Below, piece by piece: positions 25,222 through 34,858 of a DNA stretch of 64,000 nt; position 1 is the stretch's first letter; each line of letters begins with the position of its first letter. The position numbers and the translations under genes are program-made. This DNA comes from G963663315 sp965208975. Lineage in GTDB: Bacteria; Pseudomonadota; Gammaproteobacteria; Arenicellales; Poriferihabitantaceae. A model generated the notes under the pieces. The model saw only the letters and a list, made by a program, of their open reading frames with translations, made no database searches and had not been told where the DNA came from. The stretch covers positions 1,550,001 through 1,614,000 of the forward strand of contig CBDBQH010000003.1 in the NCBI GenBank assembly GCA_965208975.1. Direction: 5' to 3'.

Positions 25222-26610
25222 ATGCCGAAAAATACCCACAGCTGCCTCGCCACCCTGATTGCGGCGCCCGGCTCAGGGCAGGGCAAGACCATCCTGACCG
25301 CCGCCATGGCGCGGCGCTTCGTCAATCAGGGTAAATCAGTCCGGGTGATCAAGATCGGGCCGGATTATCTCGACCCCACCATACTGGAACTGGCCTCCCG
25401 GCAGTGTGTTTACAACCTTGATTTGTGGATGATGGGGGAGTCGCATTGCCGCGGTCTGCTGGTCAGGGCGGCGGCGACAAGTGACATTGTACTGGTGGAG
25501 AGCCTGATGGGACTGCATGACAACACGCCCAGCAATATGCGGTTGGCAACACGGTTCGGATTGTCGGTCACGCTGGTAATGAACGTCGCCAAATATGCCC
25601 AGACTGCCGCCGCCATCATTGAAGGACTCCGGGATTACACGCCGGAATCGGCGGTGGAGCATGCGCGGGGAAACCGGGCGAAGGGCAATCAGGCACAGGA
25701 AAACCGCAATGCGGCGAAGATCACTTCGGTGGTCGGTAATTGTGTCGGCAGTGACAACCATCACCGTTTGTTGCGCGAATCAATCGGCGAGGACTATGCT
25801 GGCAGTATCCGGCGGGACGAGAGAATGGCGCTGCCGCACAGGCATCTCGGGCTGGTCCAGGCCGCGGATATTGCCGGGCTGGAGCGGCAACTCGACCGGG
25901 CCGCCCGGGCGCTGGATGAATTCGGCATTGATGTTCCGTTGCACCCGCTCCGTGTCGAAGCGGACCGCCCGAATCGCCCGAATGACCCGAGCCACCCGAT
26001 TCAGCGCCGCCGATTACTCGAAGGCAGGACCATTGCAGTGGCCCGCGATGCCGGTTTCAGCTTCATCTACCCCGAAAACATCCATCTGCTCGAATCATCA
26101 GGCGCCCGCATCGTTTATTTTTCCCCGTTGAATAATGAGCCGTTGCCCCGCTGTGACGCGGTCTGGCTGCCCGGAGGATACCCGGAACTGCATCTTCAGA
26201 AGCTGTCCGCGGCGCGGCGGACGAAAAGCCACCTGCAGGAGCATCACGGCAACGATAAACCGATACTCGCGGAGTGCGGTGGCATGATGGCCGCGTGTCA
26301 GACTATTACCGGCCAAAATCAGGAAACCGGAGCGGGATTCGGTCTGTTTGCCGCAACCTGCGCCCTGACCGGGAGATTACAGGGTATCGGATTGCAGAAA
26401 GTTGACTATGGTTACGGAGAATTACGCGGGCACTCGTTCCATCACTCGGTCATTGCCCCGATTGACTCGCGCCGCGCCGCCGATGGCTACGGGCAGAGGC
26501 AGGATGGAGGGACGGGCGAAGTCTTCTGGCAATCGGGAAAACTGACATTGACCTGGCTGCATCACTACTTCCCGTCCAACCCGCAAGCCGCCGCCGCTCT
26601 TTTTTCATAG
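25222..26610 (+). CDS. cbiA: Cobyrinate a,c-diamide synthase
   Basis: CbiA/CobB amidates the a and c side chains of cobyrinate (or hydrogenobyrinate) with glutamine and ATP. 462 residues. The N-terminal dethiobiotin-synthetase-like domain has the P-loop IAAPGSGQGKTILTAAM, KIGPDYLDP and LVESLMGLHDN. The C-terminal glutaminase domain has VWLPGGYPELH and the nucleophile cysteine in LAECGGMMAAC. A final histidine lies in SFHHSVI. An unusual insertion near residue 150 (HARGNRAKGNQAQENRN) lengthens a loop. Convergent with glpK. Confidence 0.95.
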   Translation: MPKNTHSCLATLIAAPGSGQGKTILTAAMARRFVNQGKSVRVIKIGPDYLDPTILELASRQCVYNLDLWMMGESHCRGLLVRAAATSDIVLVESLMGLHDNTPSNMRLATRFGLSVTLVMNVAKYAQTAAAIIEGLRDYTPESAVEHARGNRAKGNQAQENRNAAKITSVVGNCVGSDNHHRLLRESIGEDYAGSIRRDERMALPHRHLGLVQAADIAGLERQLDRAARALDEFGIDVPLHPLRVEADRPNRPNDPSHPIQRRRLLEGRTIAVARDAGFSFIYPENIHLLESSGARIVYFSPLNNEPLPRCDAVWLPGGYPELHLQKLSAARRTKSHLQEHHGNDKPILAECGGMMAACQTITGQNQETGAGFGLFAATCALTGRLQGIGLQKVDYGYGELRGHSFHHSVIAPIDSRRAADGYGQRQDGGTGEVFWQSGKLTLTWLHHYFPSNPQAAAALFS

Positions 26611-26638
26611 TGAGCGCGAATACCCGTGAACCGGCTAT

Positions 26639-28114
26639 TTAGCCGGATTTGATCCGGTTGATGGCGTTGTTCCAGCCGGCAACCAGGGCCTCGCGCCTTG
26701 CGCGTTCCATCTCCGTATTGAAGCGGCGGGCTTCGCGCCAACGCGACGCGATCTCGGCGGTGGATGCGAACAACCCGTGGTGCAGTCCGGCCAGCCAGGC
26801 CGCGCCCAGTGCGGTGGTCTCGATGACTGCCGGCTTCTCCACTACGGTATCGAGTATGTCTGCCAGGAACTGCAACATCCAGTCATTGGCTGCCATGCCG
26901 CCATCCACCCGCAGCTTCTCCAGTGGCTGACCACTGTCTGCCGCCATCGCCTCCACCAGTTCACGGGTCTGGTAGCATACGGCCTCCAGCGCGGCGCGAA
27001 CGAAATGTGCGATGCCGGTATCGCGGGTAATTCCGAATACCGCGCCACGAGCATGAGGATCCCAGTGCGGAGCGCCGAGGCCGGTAAAGGCTGGTACCAT
27101 GTACACCCCGTCGTTACCGGCGGTCGCCCGCGCCAATTCGTCTATCTCGTTGACGTGGGCAATCAGTTTCAAGTCGTCCCGCAGCCATTGAATCGCGGCG
27201 CCGGCGTTGAAAATCGACCCCTCCAGGGCATAAGTCACCTCCCCGTTGAGCCGGTAACCCACAGTGGTGAGCAGGCGATGGCGTGAGGCAACCGGAGCAT
27301 GGCCGGTATTCATGATCATGAAGCAGCCCGTACCATAAGTGCTTTTTACCATGCCCGGATGAAAGCAGGCCTGTCCGAACAGGGCGCCTTGCTGGTCACC
27401 CACCACAGCGCCGATGGGCAGCGCCACGCCCAGCGTTTCCGGGTCCGTGACACCGTAGTCATCGGCGCTGTCGCGCACCTCGGGCAGCAGGGATTTCGGG
27501 ATGTTGAACAGCGCCAGCAGGTGATCGTCCCAGGACTGGTTGTGAATGTTGAACAGCAGGGTGCGGCTGGCATTGGTGGCATCGGTAGCATGAACCTTGC
27601 CGCCAGTGAGTTTCCAGACCAGAAAACAGTCGACGGTGCCGAACGCCAGTTCGCCGCGCTGTGCCCTGGACCTGGCTGCGGGGACGTTGTCCAGGATCCA
27701 GGCGATCTTGGTGGCTGAAAAATAGGCGTCCAGAAGCAGGCCGGTGCGCTCGGATATTTCCCGGCCATGACCCTGCGCCCGCAGGCGCGCGCATTGTTCC
27801 GCCGTCCGCCGGTCCTGCCATACAATGGCGTTGTACACCGGTTCGCCGGTGGCGCGGTCCCACAGCAGGGTGGTTTCACGCTGGTTGGTGACGCCAACCA
27901 CCGCCGGCTCATTTCCGGCTGCGGACAGGACATCACGAACCGCCCGCAACGTGGTTTCCTGGATAGCCGCGGGATCATGCTCGACCCAGCCGTCGTCGGG
28001 GTAGATCTGTGGAAATCCGTATTGGGATGAGGCCACGATGGAACCGTCCGGCGTAAAGATGATCGCGCGGGAGCTGGTGGTGCCCTGGTCAATGGCGAGG
28101 ATGTTTCGTTTCAT
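26639..28114 (-). CDS. glpK: Glycerol kinase
   Basis: Phosphorylates glycerol to sn-glycerol-3-phosphate. 491 residues beginning MKRNILAIDQGTTSSRAI. An upstream in-frame start would add 15 residues with no family counterpart, so the ATG at 28114 is preferred. FGGY-kinase motifs are DQGTTSSRA, NQRETTLLWDRATGEP, YGTGCFMIMNTG and DGGMAANDWMLQF. It is divergent from the glycerol ABC importer operon, with two palindromes between them. A degenerate copy of its first 33 or so codons lies at 37.3-37.4 kb. Confidence 0.96.
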   Translation of the reverse strand: MKRNILAIDQGTTSSRAIIFTPDGSIVASSQYGFPQIYPDDGWVEHDPAAIQETTLRAVRDVLSAAGNEPAVVGVTNQRETTLLWDRATGEPVYNAIVWQDRRTAEQCARLRAQGHGREISERTGLLLDAYFSATKIAWILDNVPAARSRAQRGELAFGTVDCFLVWKLTGGKVHATDATNASRTLLFNIHNQSWDDHLLALFNIPKSLLPEVRDSADDYGVTDPETLGVALPIGAVVGDQQGALFGQACFHPGMVKSTYGTGCFMIMNTGHAPVASRHRLLTTVGYRLNGEVTYALEGSIFNAGAAIQWLRDDLKLIAHVNEIDELARATAGNDGVYMVPAFTGLGAPHWDPHARGAVFGITRDTGIAHFVRAALEAVCYQTRELVEAMAADSGQPLEKLRVDGGMAANDWMLQFLADILDTVVEKPAVIETTALGAAWLAGLHHGLFASTAEIASRWREARRFNTEMERARREALVAGWNNAINRIKSG

Positions 28115-28146
28115 GTCATGGTCACACGAGTGTTGAATGATTGAAT

Positions 28147-28173
28147 ATTTTCGTATCACTGGATTACGAAAAT
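28147..28173. promoter_or_regulatory. Candidate GlpR operator palindrome 1
   Basis: ATTTTCGTA (28147-28155) and TACGAAAAT (28165-28173) are a perfect inverted repeat with a 9 bp spacer, 33 bp upstream of glpK. The TTCG...CGAA cores match those of the E. coli GlpR operator, though the spacing is wider. Confidence 0.5.
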
Positions 28174-28189
28174 TTTACTGAGATATATA

Positions 28190-28203
28190 TTTTCATTTGA
28201 AAA
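28190..28203. promoter_or_regulatory. Candidate GlpR operator palindrome 2
   Basis: TTTTCATTTGAAAA is a perfect 14 bp palindrome in the AT-rich centre of the glpK/glpV divergent region, 145 bp before glpV. It resembles site 1 in its outer bases and could be a second half of GlpR control. Confidence 0.4.
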
Positions 28204-28347
28204 CAAATTTTAGTTCATTTTTCACTTTTCAGCGTGTTAAGATTCGTCCGTTGAGTATCAACAAAATCACCGTCCGTCAGGTTCTTGAGGAGATTCTTGA
28301 GGTTTTCGCCGGTCGGTAACGTCATTTTCACTAATGAGGAATCTACC

Positions 28348-30075
28348 ATGAAAATAAAAACCGTGGTTGCCGCCGCCGTGGCGACCTGCCTGTTCCAGGC
28401 TCCCGCGTTCGCCGGTTCGGCGGAAGCGGAGACCTGGATCAATGACGAATTCCAGCCGTCGACACTCGCCCGGGAGGAACAGAAGGCGGAGATGGAATGG
28501 TTCATCCAGGCCGCCGAGCCTTTTGCGGGCATGGAGATCAATGTGCTCTCCGAGACCATCCCGACTCACGAGTATGAATCCAGGACGCTGACCCGGGCCT
28601 TCGAGGAGATTACCGGCATCAAGGTCAATCACCAGCTGCTAGGCGAGGGGGAGGTCGTACAAGCGGTGCAGACCCAGATGCAGACCGGGCGCAATCTGTA
28701 TGACGCCTATATCAATGACTCCGATCTGATCGGCACTCATTCCCGTCTGCAACTGGCGGTCAATCTGTCCGACTGGATGGCTGGCGAGGGCGCCGATGTC
28801 ACCAATCCCGGCCTGGATGTGGATGACTTTGTGGGTAAATCCTTCACCACCGGGCCGGACGGCAAGCTCTACCAGCTTCCTGACCAGCAATTCGCCAATC
28901 TCTACTGGTTCCGCAAGGACTGGTTTGATCGCGCGGACTTGCAGGCTCGCTTCAAGGAGATGTACGGATACGATCTCGGGGTGCCGGTGAACTGGTCCGC
29001 CTATGAGGACATCGCGGAATTTTTTACGGATCATGTACAGGAAATAGACGGCGTTCGGGTATATGGTCACATGGACTATGGCAAGCGGGCGCCGGATCTC
29101 GGCTGGCGTATGACGGATGCCTGGCTCTCCATGGCCGGCGCCGGCAGCAAGGGCCTGCCGAACGGTATTCCGGTGGACGAGTGGGGCATCCGCATGGAGG
29201 CCGGTACTTGCAATCCGGTCGGCGCCAGTGTCTCCCGTGGCGGAGCGGCCAATGCTCCGGCGGCGGTATACGCCATCCGCAAGTGGGACGAATGGTTGCG
29301 CCAGTATGCTCCTCCGGGCGCCGCGAGCTACGACTTCTACCAGTCCCTGCCAGCGCTTTCCCAGGGTAATGTAGCGCAGCAGATTTTCTGGTACACCGCG
29401 TTTACCGCCTCCATGGTGGCGCCGAAAAGCGACGGCAACAATACGGTGGATGACGCCGGCAACCCGCTCTGGCGGATGGCGCCGTCTCCGCATGGTCCAT
29501 ACTGGGAGAAAGGGCAGAAACTCGGCTATCAGGACGCTGGCTCCTGGACCCTGTTCAAATCCACTCCGGTGGAGCGTCGCAAGGCCGCCTGGCTGTATGC
29601 CCAGTTTGTGGTCTCGAAGACGGTGGATGTGAAGAAGAGTCATGTCGGCCTCACCTTCATCCGCAACAGCACCATCAATCACCAATCCTTCACCGAGCGA
29701 GCGCCGAAACTGGGCGGTCTGGTGGAGTTCTATCGTTCCCCGGACCGGGTTCGCTGGTCGCCAACCGGCGTCAATGTACCGGATTATCCGAAGCTGGCCC
29801 AGATCTGGTGGCAGCAGATCGGAGACGTGAACTCCGGCGCTTTTACGCCCCAGGAGGCGATGAACCGGCTGGCCGCTGAAATGGATCAGGTCATGGCGCG
29901 GATGCAGGCCGCGGACGAGGCGGCTGAGGTGTATGGCGGTTGCGGTCCCCGGCTCAATGAGGAAAAGGACGCGCAATACTGGCTGGATCAACCCGGTTCG
30001 CCCAAGCCCATGGTCAATGAAAAACCACAGGGGGAAACCATTGCCTACGAAGATCTGATCAAGAACTGGCAATAA
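28348..30075 (+). CDS. glpV: Glycerol ABC transporter, periplasmic binding protein (GlpV type)
   Basis: 575-residue extracellular solute-binding protein. A Sec signal peptide (MKIKTVVAAAVATCLFQAPAFA) is followed by the mature chain starting near GSAEAETW. A GAGGA ribosome site lies 8 bp before the ATG at 28348, and longer upstream frames lack a signal. Its size, the segment LPDQQFANLYWFRKDWF and the neighbouring genes match the GlpV component of the glycerol importer described in Rhizobium (GlpVSTPQ). It binds glycerol in the periplasm for the GlpPQ permease. The name rests on context as well as sequence. Confidence 0.85.
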   Translation: MKIKTVVAAAVATCLFQAPAFAGSAEAETWINDEFQPSTLAREEQKAEMEWFIQAAEPFAGMEINVLSETIPTHEYESRTLTRAFEEITGIKVNHQLLGEGEVVQAVQTQMQTGRNLYDAYINDSDLIGTHSRLQLAVNLSDWMAGEGADVTNPGLDVDDFVGKSFTTGPDGKLYQLPDQQFANLYWFRKDWFDRADLQARFKEMYGYDLGVPVNWSAYEDIAEFFTDHVQEIDGVRVYGHMDYGKRAPDLGWRMTDAWLSMAGAGSKGLPNGIPVDEWGIRMEAGTCNPVGASVSRGGAANAPAAVYAIRKWDEWLRQYAPPGAASYDFYQSLPALSQGNVAQQIFWYTAFTASMVAPKSDGNNTVDDAGNPLWRMAPSPHGPYWEKGQKLGYQDAGSWTLFKSTPVERRKAAWLYAQFVVSKTVDVKKSHVGLTFIRNSTINHQSFTERAPKLGGLVEFYRSPDRVRWSPTGVNVPDYPKLAQIWWQQIGDVNSGAFTPQEAMNRLAAEMDQVMARMQAADEAAEVYGGCGPRLNEEKDAQYWLDQPGSPKPMVNEKPQGETIAYEDLIKNWQ

Positions 30076-30160
30076 CCTGCCGGATGAAGCATGGGTTGCC
30101 CGGTAGCCGGGCAGCCCATATCTTCCTTACAATCGAAAACGCAATCCAGCCCGTTCGACA

Positions 30161-30967
30161 ATGACCGACGTATCAATCGAAGCGTCCATCAGCGAAAGGC
30201 AACGCGCGTTACTGGATCATGTCCGCAGTCACGGCAGCGGGCGGGTGGAATCATTGGCCGATCAATTCCGCGTCACGCCGCAGACCATCCGCCGCGACCT
30301 CAATATCCTGTACAACCGGAGGCTGTTGCAAAGGGTGCATGGCGGGGCGGTGGCCAGCGATGACGCGACATCACGTGAGCGGGAGCCGGCCAATCTGGAT
30401 TATGCGACGCGCCTGCTCGTTAACGCCGAGGGCAAGGAGCGCATCGGACGATTGACGGCGCCACTCATTCCCGATGACGCTTCCATGTTCATCAATATCG
30501 GCACCACCACCGAGCGGGTGGCGGCCCATCTTGTTGACCATCGCGGCCTTCTGGTGATTACCAACAACATCAACATCGCCAATACGTTGCGCCGGTCGAA
30601 GGCGATCCGGGTGATGACCGCAGGCGGGCTGGTGCGGCACGAAGACGGTGGCATCGTGGGTGACGCCACCGAAGAATTCATTGGTCGCTTCAAGGTAGAC
30701 TACGCCGTGATCGGCTGCTCCGCGCTGGACGAAGACGGCGCCATTCTGGAATTCGATGTGCGCGAGGTTCGGGTCACGCAATCCATTATACGCAACGCCC
30801 GCTCCGTCATTCTGGTGGCTGACGGCGCCAAGTTCGAGCGCAAGGCGCCGGTGAGGCTGGGCAGTCTGGGTCAGGTTGATTACTTCGTCAGCGACCGGAC
30901 ACCGCCACCGGCCATCCAGGAATACTGTCTGGCGAATGGCGTGTGTGTAGTCAACGGCGCCGACTGA
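30161..30967 (+). CDS. glpR: DeoR-family regulator GlpR
   Basis: 268 residues. The N-terminal DeoR winged helix (ERQRALLDHVRSHGSGRVESLADQF, VTPQTIRRDLNILY read in parts) precedes the sugar-phosphate-sensing domain with NIGTTTERVAAHL and the ending ADGAKFERKAPVRLG. GlpR proteins repress glycerol genes and release DNA on binding glycerol-3-phosphate. Lying between glpV and the ATPase genes, it is probably co-transcribed and self-regulated through the palindromes upstream of glpV. Confidence 0.9.
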   Translation: MTDVSIEASISERQRALLDHVRSHGSGRVESLADQFRVTPQTIRRDLNILYNRRLLQRVHGGAVASDDATSREREPANLDYATRLLVNAEGKERIGRLTAPLIPDDASMFINIGTTTERVAAHLVDHRGLLVITNNINIANTLRRSKAIRVMTAGGLVRHEDGGIVGDATEEFIGRFKVDYAVIGCSALDEDGAILEFDVREVRVTQSIIRNARSVILVADGAKFERKAPVRLGSLGQVDYFVSDRTPPPAIQEYCLANGVCVVNGAD

Positions 30968-30980
30968 GCCGGTTTGTCGC

Positions 30981-32048
30981 ATGGCTGTCGAACTTCGTGA
31001 AGTCACCCGCAAGGTCGGCGGTGAAACGCATATATACCCCACCAGCCTGCGCTTGCGGGAGGGCGAATTTAACGTGTTGCTGGGCGCTACGTTGAGCGGA
31101 AAGACCACATTGCTGCGCCTGATGGCCGGGCTGGAAACACCCTCTGGCGGAGAAATCTGGTTTGAAGGCCAGAATGTCACCGGCATGCCCGTACAGAAAC
31201 GGAGCGTGGCCATGGTCTACCAGCAGTTTATCAATTATCCGAACTTCACCGTGTTCGACAATATCGCGTCCCCGCTGCGAGTGGCGGGGATGAGCCGCCC
31301 CGGCATCCGGCGGCAGGTGGAAAGACTCGCCGCACTGTTGAAGCTTGAGCGTTATCTCACCCGCTATCCGGCGCAGTTGTCCGGTGGTCAGCAACAGCGT
31401 GTGGCGATCGCCCGCGCCCTGGCCAGAAACTCGCGTCTGGCGCTGCTGGACGAACCGCTGGCCAATCTGGACTACAAGCTGCGTGAGGAATTGCGCGATG
31501 AACTGCCGAAGCTGTTCGCCGACAGTGGCGCCACCGTGGTGTACACTACCACCGATCCGATGGAAGCGTTGATGCTCGGCGGCTGCACCGCCACCCTTTT
31601 CGAGGGTCGCGTGACCTGGTTCGGGCCGACAGCGACCGGCTATCGAATGCCGGAAAATCTCGCCAGCGCCCGGGTTTTTTCCGACCCTCCGATCAATCTG
31701 TCCACAGTCCGCAAGAAAGGCAGACGATTTTACCTGAGCGAGCATATTTCGTGGCAGGCCCCCGAACCCTTGCAGTCCCTGGCGGACCAGGGCTACACCC
31801 TGGGGATTCGTCCCCATCACCTGACCTTGCAGGCCATGGCGGATAACGCGGTAGTCATCAATGGACAGGTACAGGTCGCGGAACTTGGCGGCTCACACAG
31901 CGTGATTCGCGTTACGGTGGAGCAAAATGACTGGGTTTCGGAATCCCACGGTATTCATCCTTTCCAGAGTGGCGACCGGGCGACGCTGTACCTGCATCCG
32001 GATCAGGCGCTTTACTTTGATGAAAACGACCGGCTGATCCGGCGCTGA
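30981..32048 (+). CDS. glpS: Glycerol ABC transporter ATP-binding protein 1 (GlpS type)
   Basis: 355-residue ABC ATPase of the sugar-import (MalK-like) group. Walker A is LGATLSGKTTLL, Q-loop VYQQFINYPNF, signature LSGGQQQRVAIARAL, Walker B LALLDEPLANLD. The H-loop histidine is replaced by a threonine or aspartate in VYTTTDPMEAL. A C-terminal TOBE-like regulatory region follows (LGIRPHHLTLQ). The importer has two different ATPases, this one and the next, as in the GlpVSTPQ system. Start ATG lies 13 bp after glpR. Confidence 0.87.
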   Translation: MAVELREVTRKVGGETHIYPTSLRLREGEFNVLLGATLSGKTTLLRLMAGLETPSGGEIWFEGQNVTGMPVQKRSVAMVYQQFINYPNFTVFDNIASPLRVAGMSRPGIRRQVERLAALLKLERYLTRYPAQLSGGQQQRVAIARALARNSRLALLDEPLANLDYKLREELRDELPKLFADSGATVVYTTTDPMEALMLGGCTATLFEGRVTWFGPTATGYRMPENLASARVFSDPPINLSTVRKKGRRFYLSEHISWQAPEPLQSLADQGYTLGIRPHHLTLQAMADNAVVINGQVQVAELGGSHSVIRVTVEQNDWVSESHGIHPFQSGDRATLYLHPDQALYFDENDRLIRR

Positions 32049-32062
32049 ACCGGATACTGAAC

Positions 32063-33148
32063 ATGGCGCGCATTGAACTTCAAGGTATTCGCCACAGCTA
32101 TCCCGCGCCCCGCGGCGAGGAGCCGGTGTGGGCGCTGGATGAGGTGAACCAGGTCTGGGAAGATGGCGGAGCTTATGCCCTGCTGGGGCCGTCCGGGTGC
32201 GGCAAGACCACGTTGCTCAACATCATCTCCGGCCTGCTCAGCCCGACACAGGGCAGGGTGCTGTTCGACGGACAGGATGTGAGCGGCGTCAGCACAGCGG
32301 CGCGGCATATTGCCCAGGTATTCCAGTTTCCGGTGGTATACGACACCATGACAGTATACGACAACCTGGCGTTTCCGCTACGCAACCGCGGAGTTTCCGA
32401 ATCAAAAATCCGCCCTCGTGTGGAAGAGATTGCGGCGATGCTGGAGCTGTCCGACACCCTGCAGAAGCGGGCGTCCGGCCTCACTGCGGACGGCAAGCAG
32501 AAAATTTCCCTGGGCAGGGGGCTGGTGCGCCCGAATGTCAATGTAATCATGTTCGATGAGCCGTTAACGGTCATTGATCCGCACCTGAAGTGGCAATTAC
32601 GCTCCAGACTCAAGCAGCTTCATCAGGCGGTTGGCATCACCATGATCTACGTCACCCATGACCAGACCGAAGCGTTGACTTTTGCCGATCAGGTGGTCGT
32701 GATGTTTCAGGGCAGAGTGGTGCAGGTCGGCGCCCCGGTAGAATTGTTCGAGCGGCCACGCCACACATTCGTCGGGCACTTCATTGGCTCTCCCGGCATG
32801 AACCTGCTGCCAGCGGCCGGCGAGGGAGGACGGTTGCGTTGTCTGGGCCGGGATTTCGGCCCTTTGCCGGATATTGCCGTGCGCGGTGGGACGCTGGAAT
32901 TGGGCGTGCGTCCGGAATTTGTGCGTTTCGACAGCCATGACCAGGGTATTGCCGTGCACATCAAGCAGGTGGATGACCTGGGCAAATATCAGGTCGCGGA
33001 CGTGCAGGCGAGCGGTCAACGATTAAAAATAATCGTTCCCGAAGGTGGCAATATCCCTTCCGAACAGCCTGCGGTGCGGTTTGATTCGGCGCACACTCAC
33101 TGTTATCTCGACGGCTGGCTGGTGGAGCGTCCGCAGGCGCTGTCATGA
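32063..33148 (+). CDS. glpT: Glycerol ABC transporter ATP-binding protein 2 (GlpT type)
   Basis: 361-residue ABC ATPase pairing with the previous one. Walker A is GPSGCGKTTLLN, and Walker B reads VIMFDEPLTVIDP with an intact H-loop in IYVTHDQTEAL. The ABC signature is degenerate: LTADGKQKISLGRGL in place of LSGGQ. The two ATPases therefore have complementary defects (H-loop in one, signature in the other), as in asymmetric ABC transporters with one active site. TOBE domain at the C-terminus. The stop overlaps the glpP start (ATGA). Confidence 0.87.
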   Translation: MARIELQGIRHSYPAPRGEEPVWALDEVNQVWEDGGAYALLGPSGCGKTTLLNIISGLLSPTQGRVLFDGQDVSGVSTAARHIAQVFQFPVVYDTMTVYDNLAFPLRNRGVSESKIRPRVEEIAAMLELSDTLQKRASGLTADGKQKISLGRGLVRPNVNVIMFDEPLTVIDPHLKWQLRSRLKQLHQAVGITMIYVTHDQTEALTFADQVVVMFQGRVVQVGAPVELFERPRHTFVGHFIGSPGMNLLPAAGEGGRLRCLGRDFGPLPDIAVRGGTLELGVRPEFVRFDSHDQGIAVHIKQVDDLGKYQVADVQASGQRLKIIVPEGGNIPSEQPAVRFDSAHTHCYLDGWLVERPQALS

Positions 33149-34008
33149 ACCGGCACAGTAACCCGAAAGCCTGGTGGCTGGTACTGCCGGTGGTAGCGCT
33201 GGTGGCGTTCAACGCCCTGATCCCGTTGTTGACCGTGGTCAATTATTCCGTCCAGGAAACCTTTGGCAACAACCTGTTTTTCTGGCACGGCGTGGGATGG
33301 TTTCAGGATGTGCTGACCTCGGAGCGGTTCCATGCCTCGCTGACGCGGCAACTGGCGTTCACCTTCACCATCCTGCTGATCGAGGTGCCACTGGGTGTCG
33401 CCGTGGCCCTGTGCATGCCGCGCAAGGGAGTGTGGGTTTCGGTATGCCTTGTGCTCATGGCGCTGCCACTTCTGATTCCCTGGAATGTGGTCGGGGCTAT
33501 GTGGAATATTTTCGCCCTGCCGGATATTGGTCTGCTCGGTAAAACGGTCAACAGCTTAGGCATTGACTATAACTTTACCCAACAGCCGGTATCCGCATGG
33601 GTTACCACCGTGGTCATGGATGTCTGGCACTGGACCTCCCTGGTGGCGCTGTTGGCCTATGCTGGATTGTGCTCCATTCCGGATGCCTATTATCAGGCCG
33701 CGCGCATTGACGGCGCCAGTGGCTGGGCGGTCCTGCGTTTCATTCAGCTACCCAGACTGAAACGGGTCCTGACCATCGCCATACTGCTGCGCTTCATGGA
33801 CAGTTTCATGATTTATACCGAACCGTTCGTACTGACTGGCGGCGGCCCCGGAAATACCACCACGTTCCTGTCCATTGATCTGGTCAAGATTGCGCTTGGC
33901 CAGTTCGACCTCGGTCCGGCGGCGGCCATGTCACTGATTTATTTCCTGGTGGTGTTGCTGGTATGCTGGATATTCTATACCCTGATGATGCGGAGCGAGG
34001 AGAGTTAG
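33145..34008 (+). CDS. glpP: Glycerol ABC transporter permease (GlpP type)
   Basis: 287-residue inner-membrane permease of the binding-protein-dependent (MalF-like) family with six predicted helices. The EAA cytoplasmic loop is seen as YYQAARIDGASGWAVLRFIQLP, which contacts an ATPase. It starts inside the glpT stop codon and is followed 3 bp later by glpQ, so the importer genes are tightly coupled. Confidence 0.88.
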   Translation: MNRHSNPKAWWLVLPVVALVAFNALIPLLTVVNYSVQETFGNNLFFWHGVGWFQDVLTSERFHASLTRQLAFTFTILLIEVPLGVAVALCMPRKGVWVSVCLVLMALPLLIPWNVVGAMWNIFALPDIGLLGKTVNSLGIDYNFTQQPVSAWVTTVVMDVWHWTSLVALLAYAGLCSIPDAYYQAARIDGASGWAVLRFIQLPRLKRVLTIAILLRFMDSFMIYTEPFVLTGGGPGNTTTFLSIDLVKIALGQFDLGPAAAMSLIYFLVVLLVCWIFYTLMMRSEES

Positions 34009-34011
34009 CCC

Positions 34012-34818
34012 ATGCAAAACCGTAGCGGCAAAGCTCTCGTCATGACGCTCTACATCGTTTTCCTGATGCTTCCCATCTACTGGCTGGTCAGTATGTCGTT
34101 CAAGACCACCAACGAGATTCTGGGTGTCTTCTCGCTGTGGCCCAGAGAGTTCACACTGGACAATTACCGCCGGATATTCACCGACCCTGCCTGGTATACA
34201 GGTTATTTCAACTCCATCAGCTATGTAGTGATGAATACCCTGATCTCCGTGGCGGTAGCGCTGCCAGCGGCTTATGCGTTTTCCCGCTATCGGTTTCTCG
34301 GTGACAAGCATCTGTTTTTCTGGCTGTTGACCAACAGGATGGCGCCACCGGCGGTGTTTGCGCTACCGTTTTATCAGCTCTACTCCGCCATTGATCTGTT
34401 CGATACCCATATCGGCGTGGCCCTGGCCCACTGTCTGTTCAACATCCCGCTGGCGGTCTGGATACTGGAAGGCTTCATGTCCGCAGTGCCCAGGGAACTG
34501 GATGAAACCGCCTGGCTGGACGGATATTCATTCTGGCGGTTTTTTATTCGTATATTCATCCCGACTATCGCAGCCGGTATCGGCGTGGCAATGTTTTTCT
34601 GTTTCATGTATTCATGGGTGGAATTGCTGCTCGCCAAGACCCTGACCGCAGTGGATGCCAAACCGATTGCGGCGACCATGACGCGCACCGCCAGCACATC
34701 CGGTTATGAACTGGGCCTGCTCGCCGCCGCCGGAACCCTGACCATCATTCCGGGTGGATTCGTGATTTATTTCGTCCGCAACTATATTGCCCGCGGTTTC
34801 GCGCTGGGCCGGGTGTAG
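34012..34818 (+). CDS. glpQ: Glycerol ABC transporter permease (GlpQ type)
   Basis: 268-residue MalG-like permease with six helices. The EAA loop ELDETAWLDGYSFWRFFIRI couples to the second ATPase. The start ATG lies 3 bp after the glpP stop. It forms the permease heterodimer with GlpP. The name should not be confused with the periplasmic phosphodiesterase also called GlpQ. Confidence 0.88.
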   Translation: MQNRSGKALVMTLYIVFLMLPIYWLVSMSFKTTNEILGVFSLWPREFTLDNYRRIFTDPAWYTGYFNSISYVVMNTLISVAVALPAAYAFSRYRFLGDKHLFFWLLTNRMAPPAVFALPFYQLYSAIDLFDTHIGVALAHCLFNIPLAVWILEGFMSAVPRELDETAWLDGYSFWRFFIRIFIPTIAAGIGVAMFFCFMYSWVELLLAKTLTAVDAKPIAATMTRTASTSGYELGLLAAAGTLTIIPGGFVIYFVRNYIARGFALGRV

Positions 34819-34858
34819 GCGAGTCCAGGCGAATCCAGATGAGTTCGGCAGCGAAGAA

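Noticed and set aside
28639..30072. 477-codon open frame antisense to the glycerol-binding protein gene
   Set aside because: It mirrors codon usage of the real gene on the other strand, which has a signal peptide, ribosome site and family motifs.
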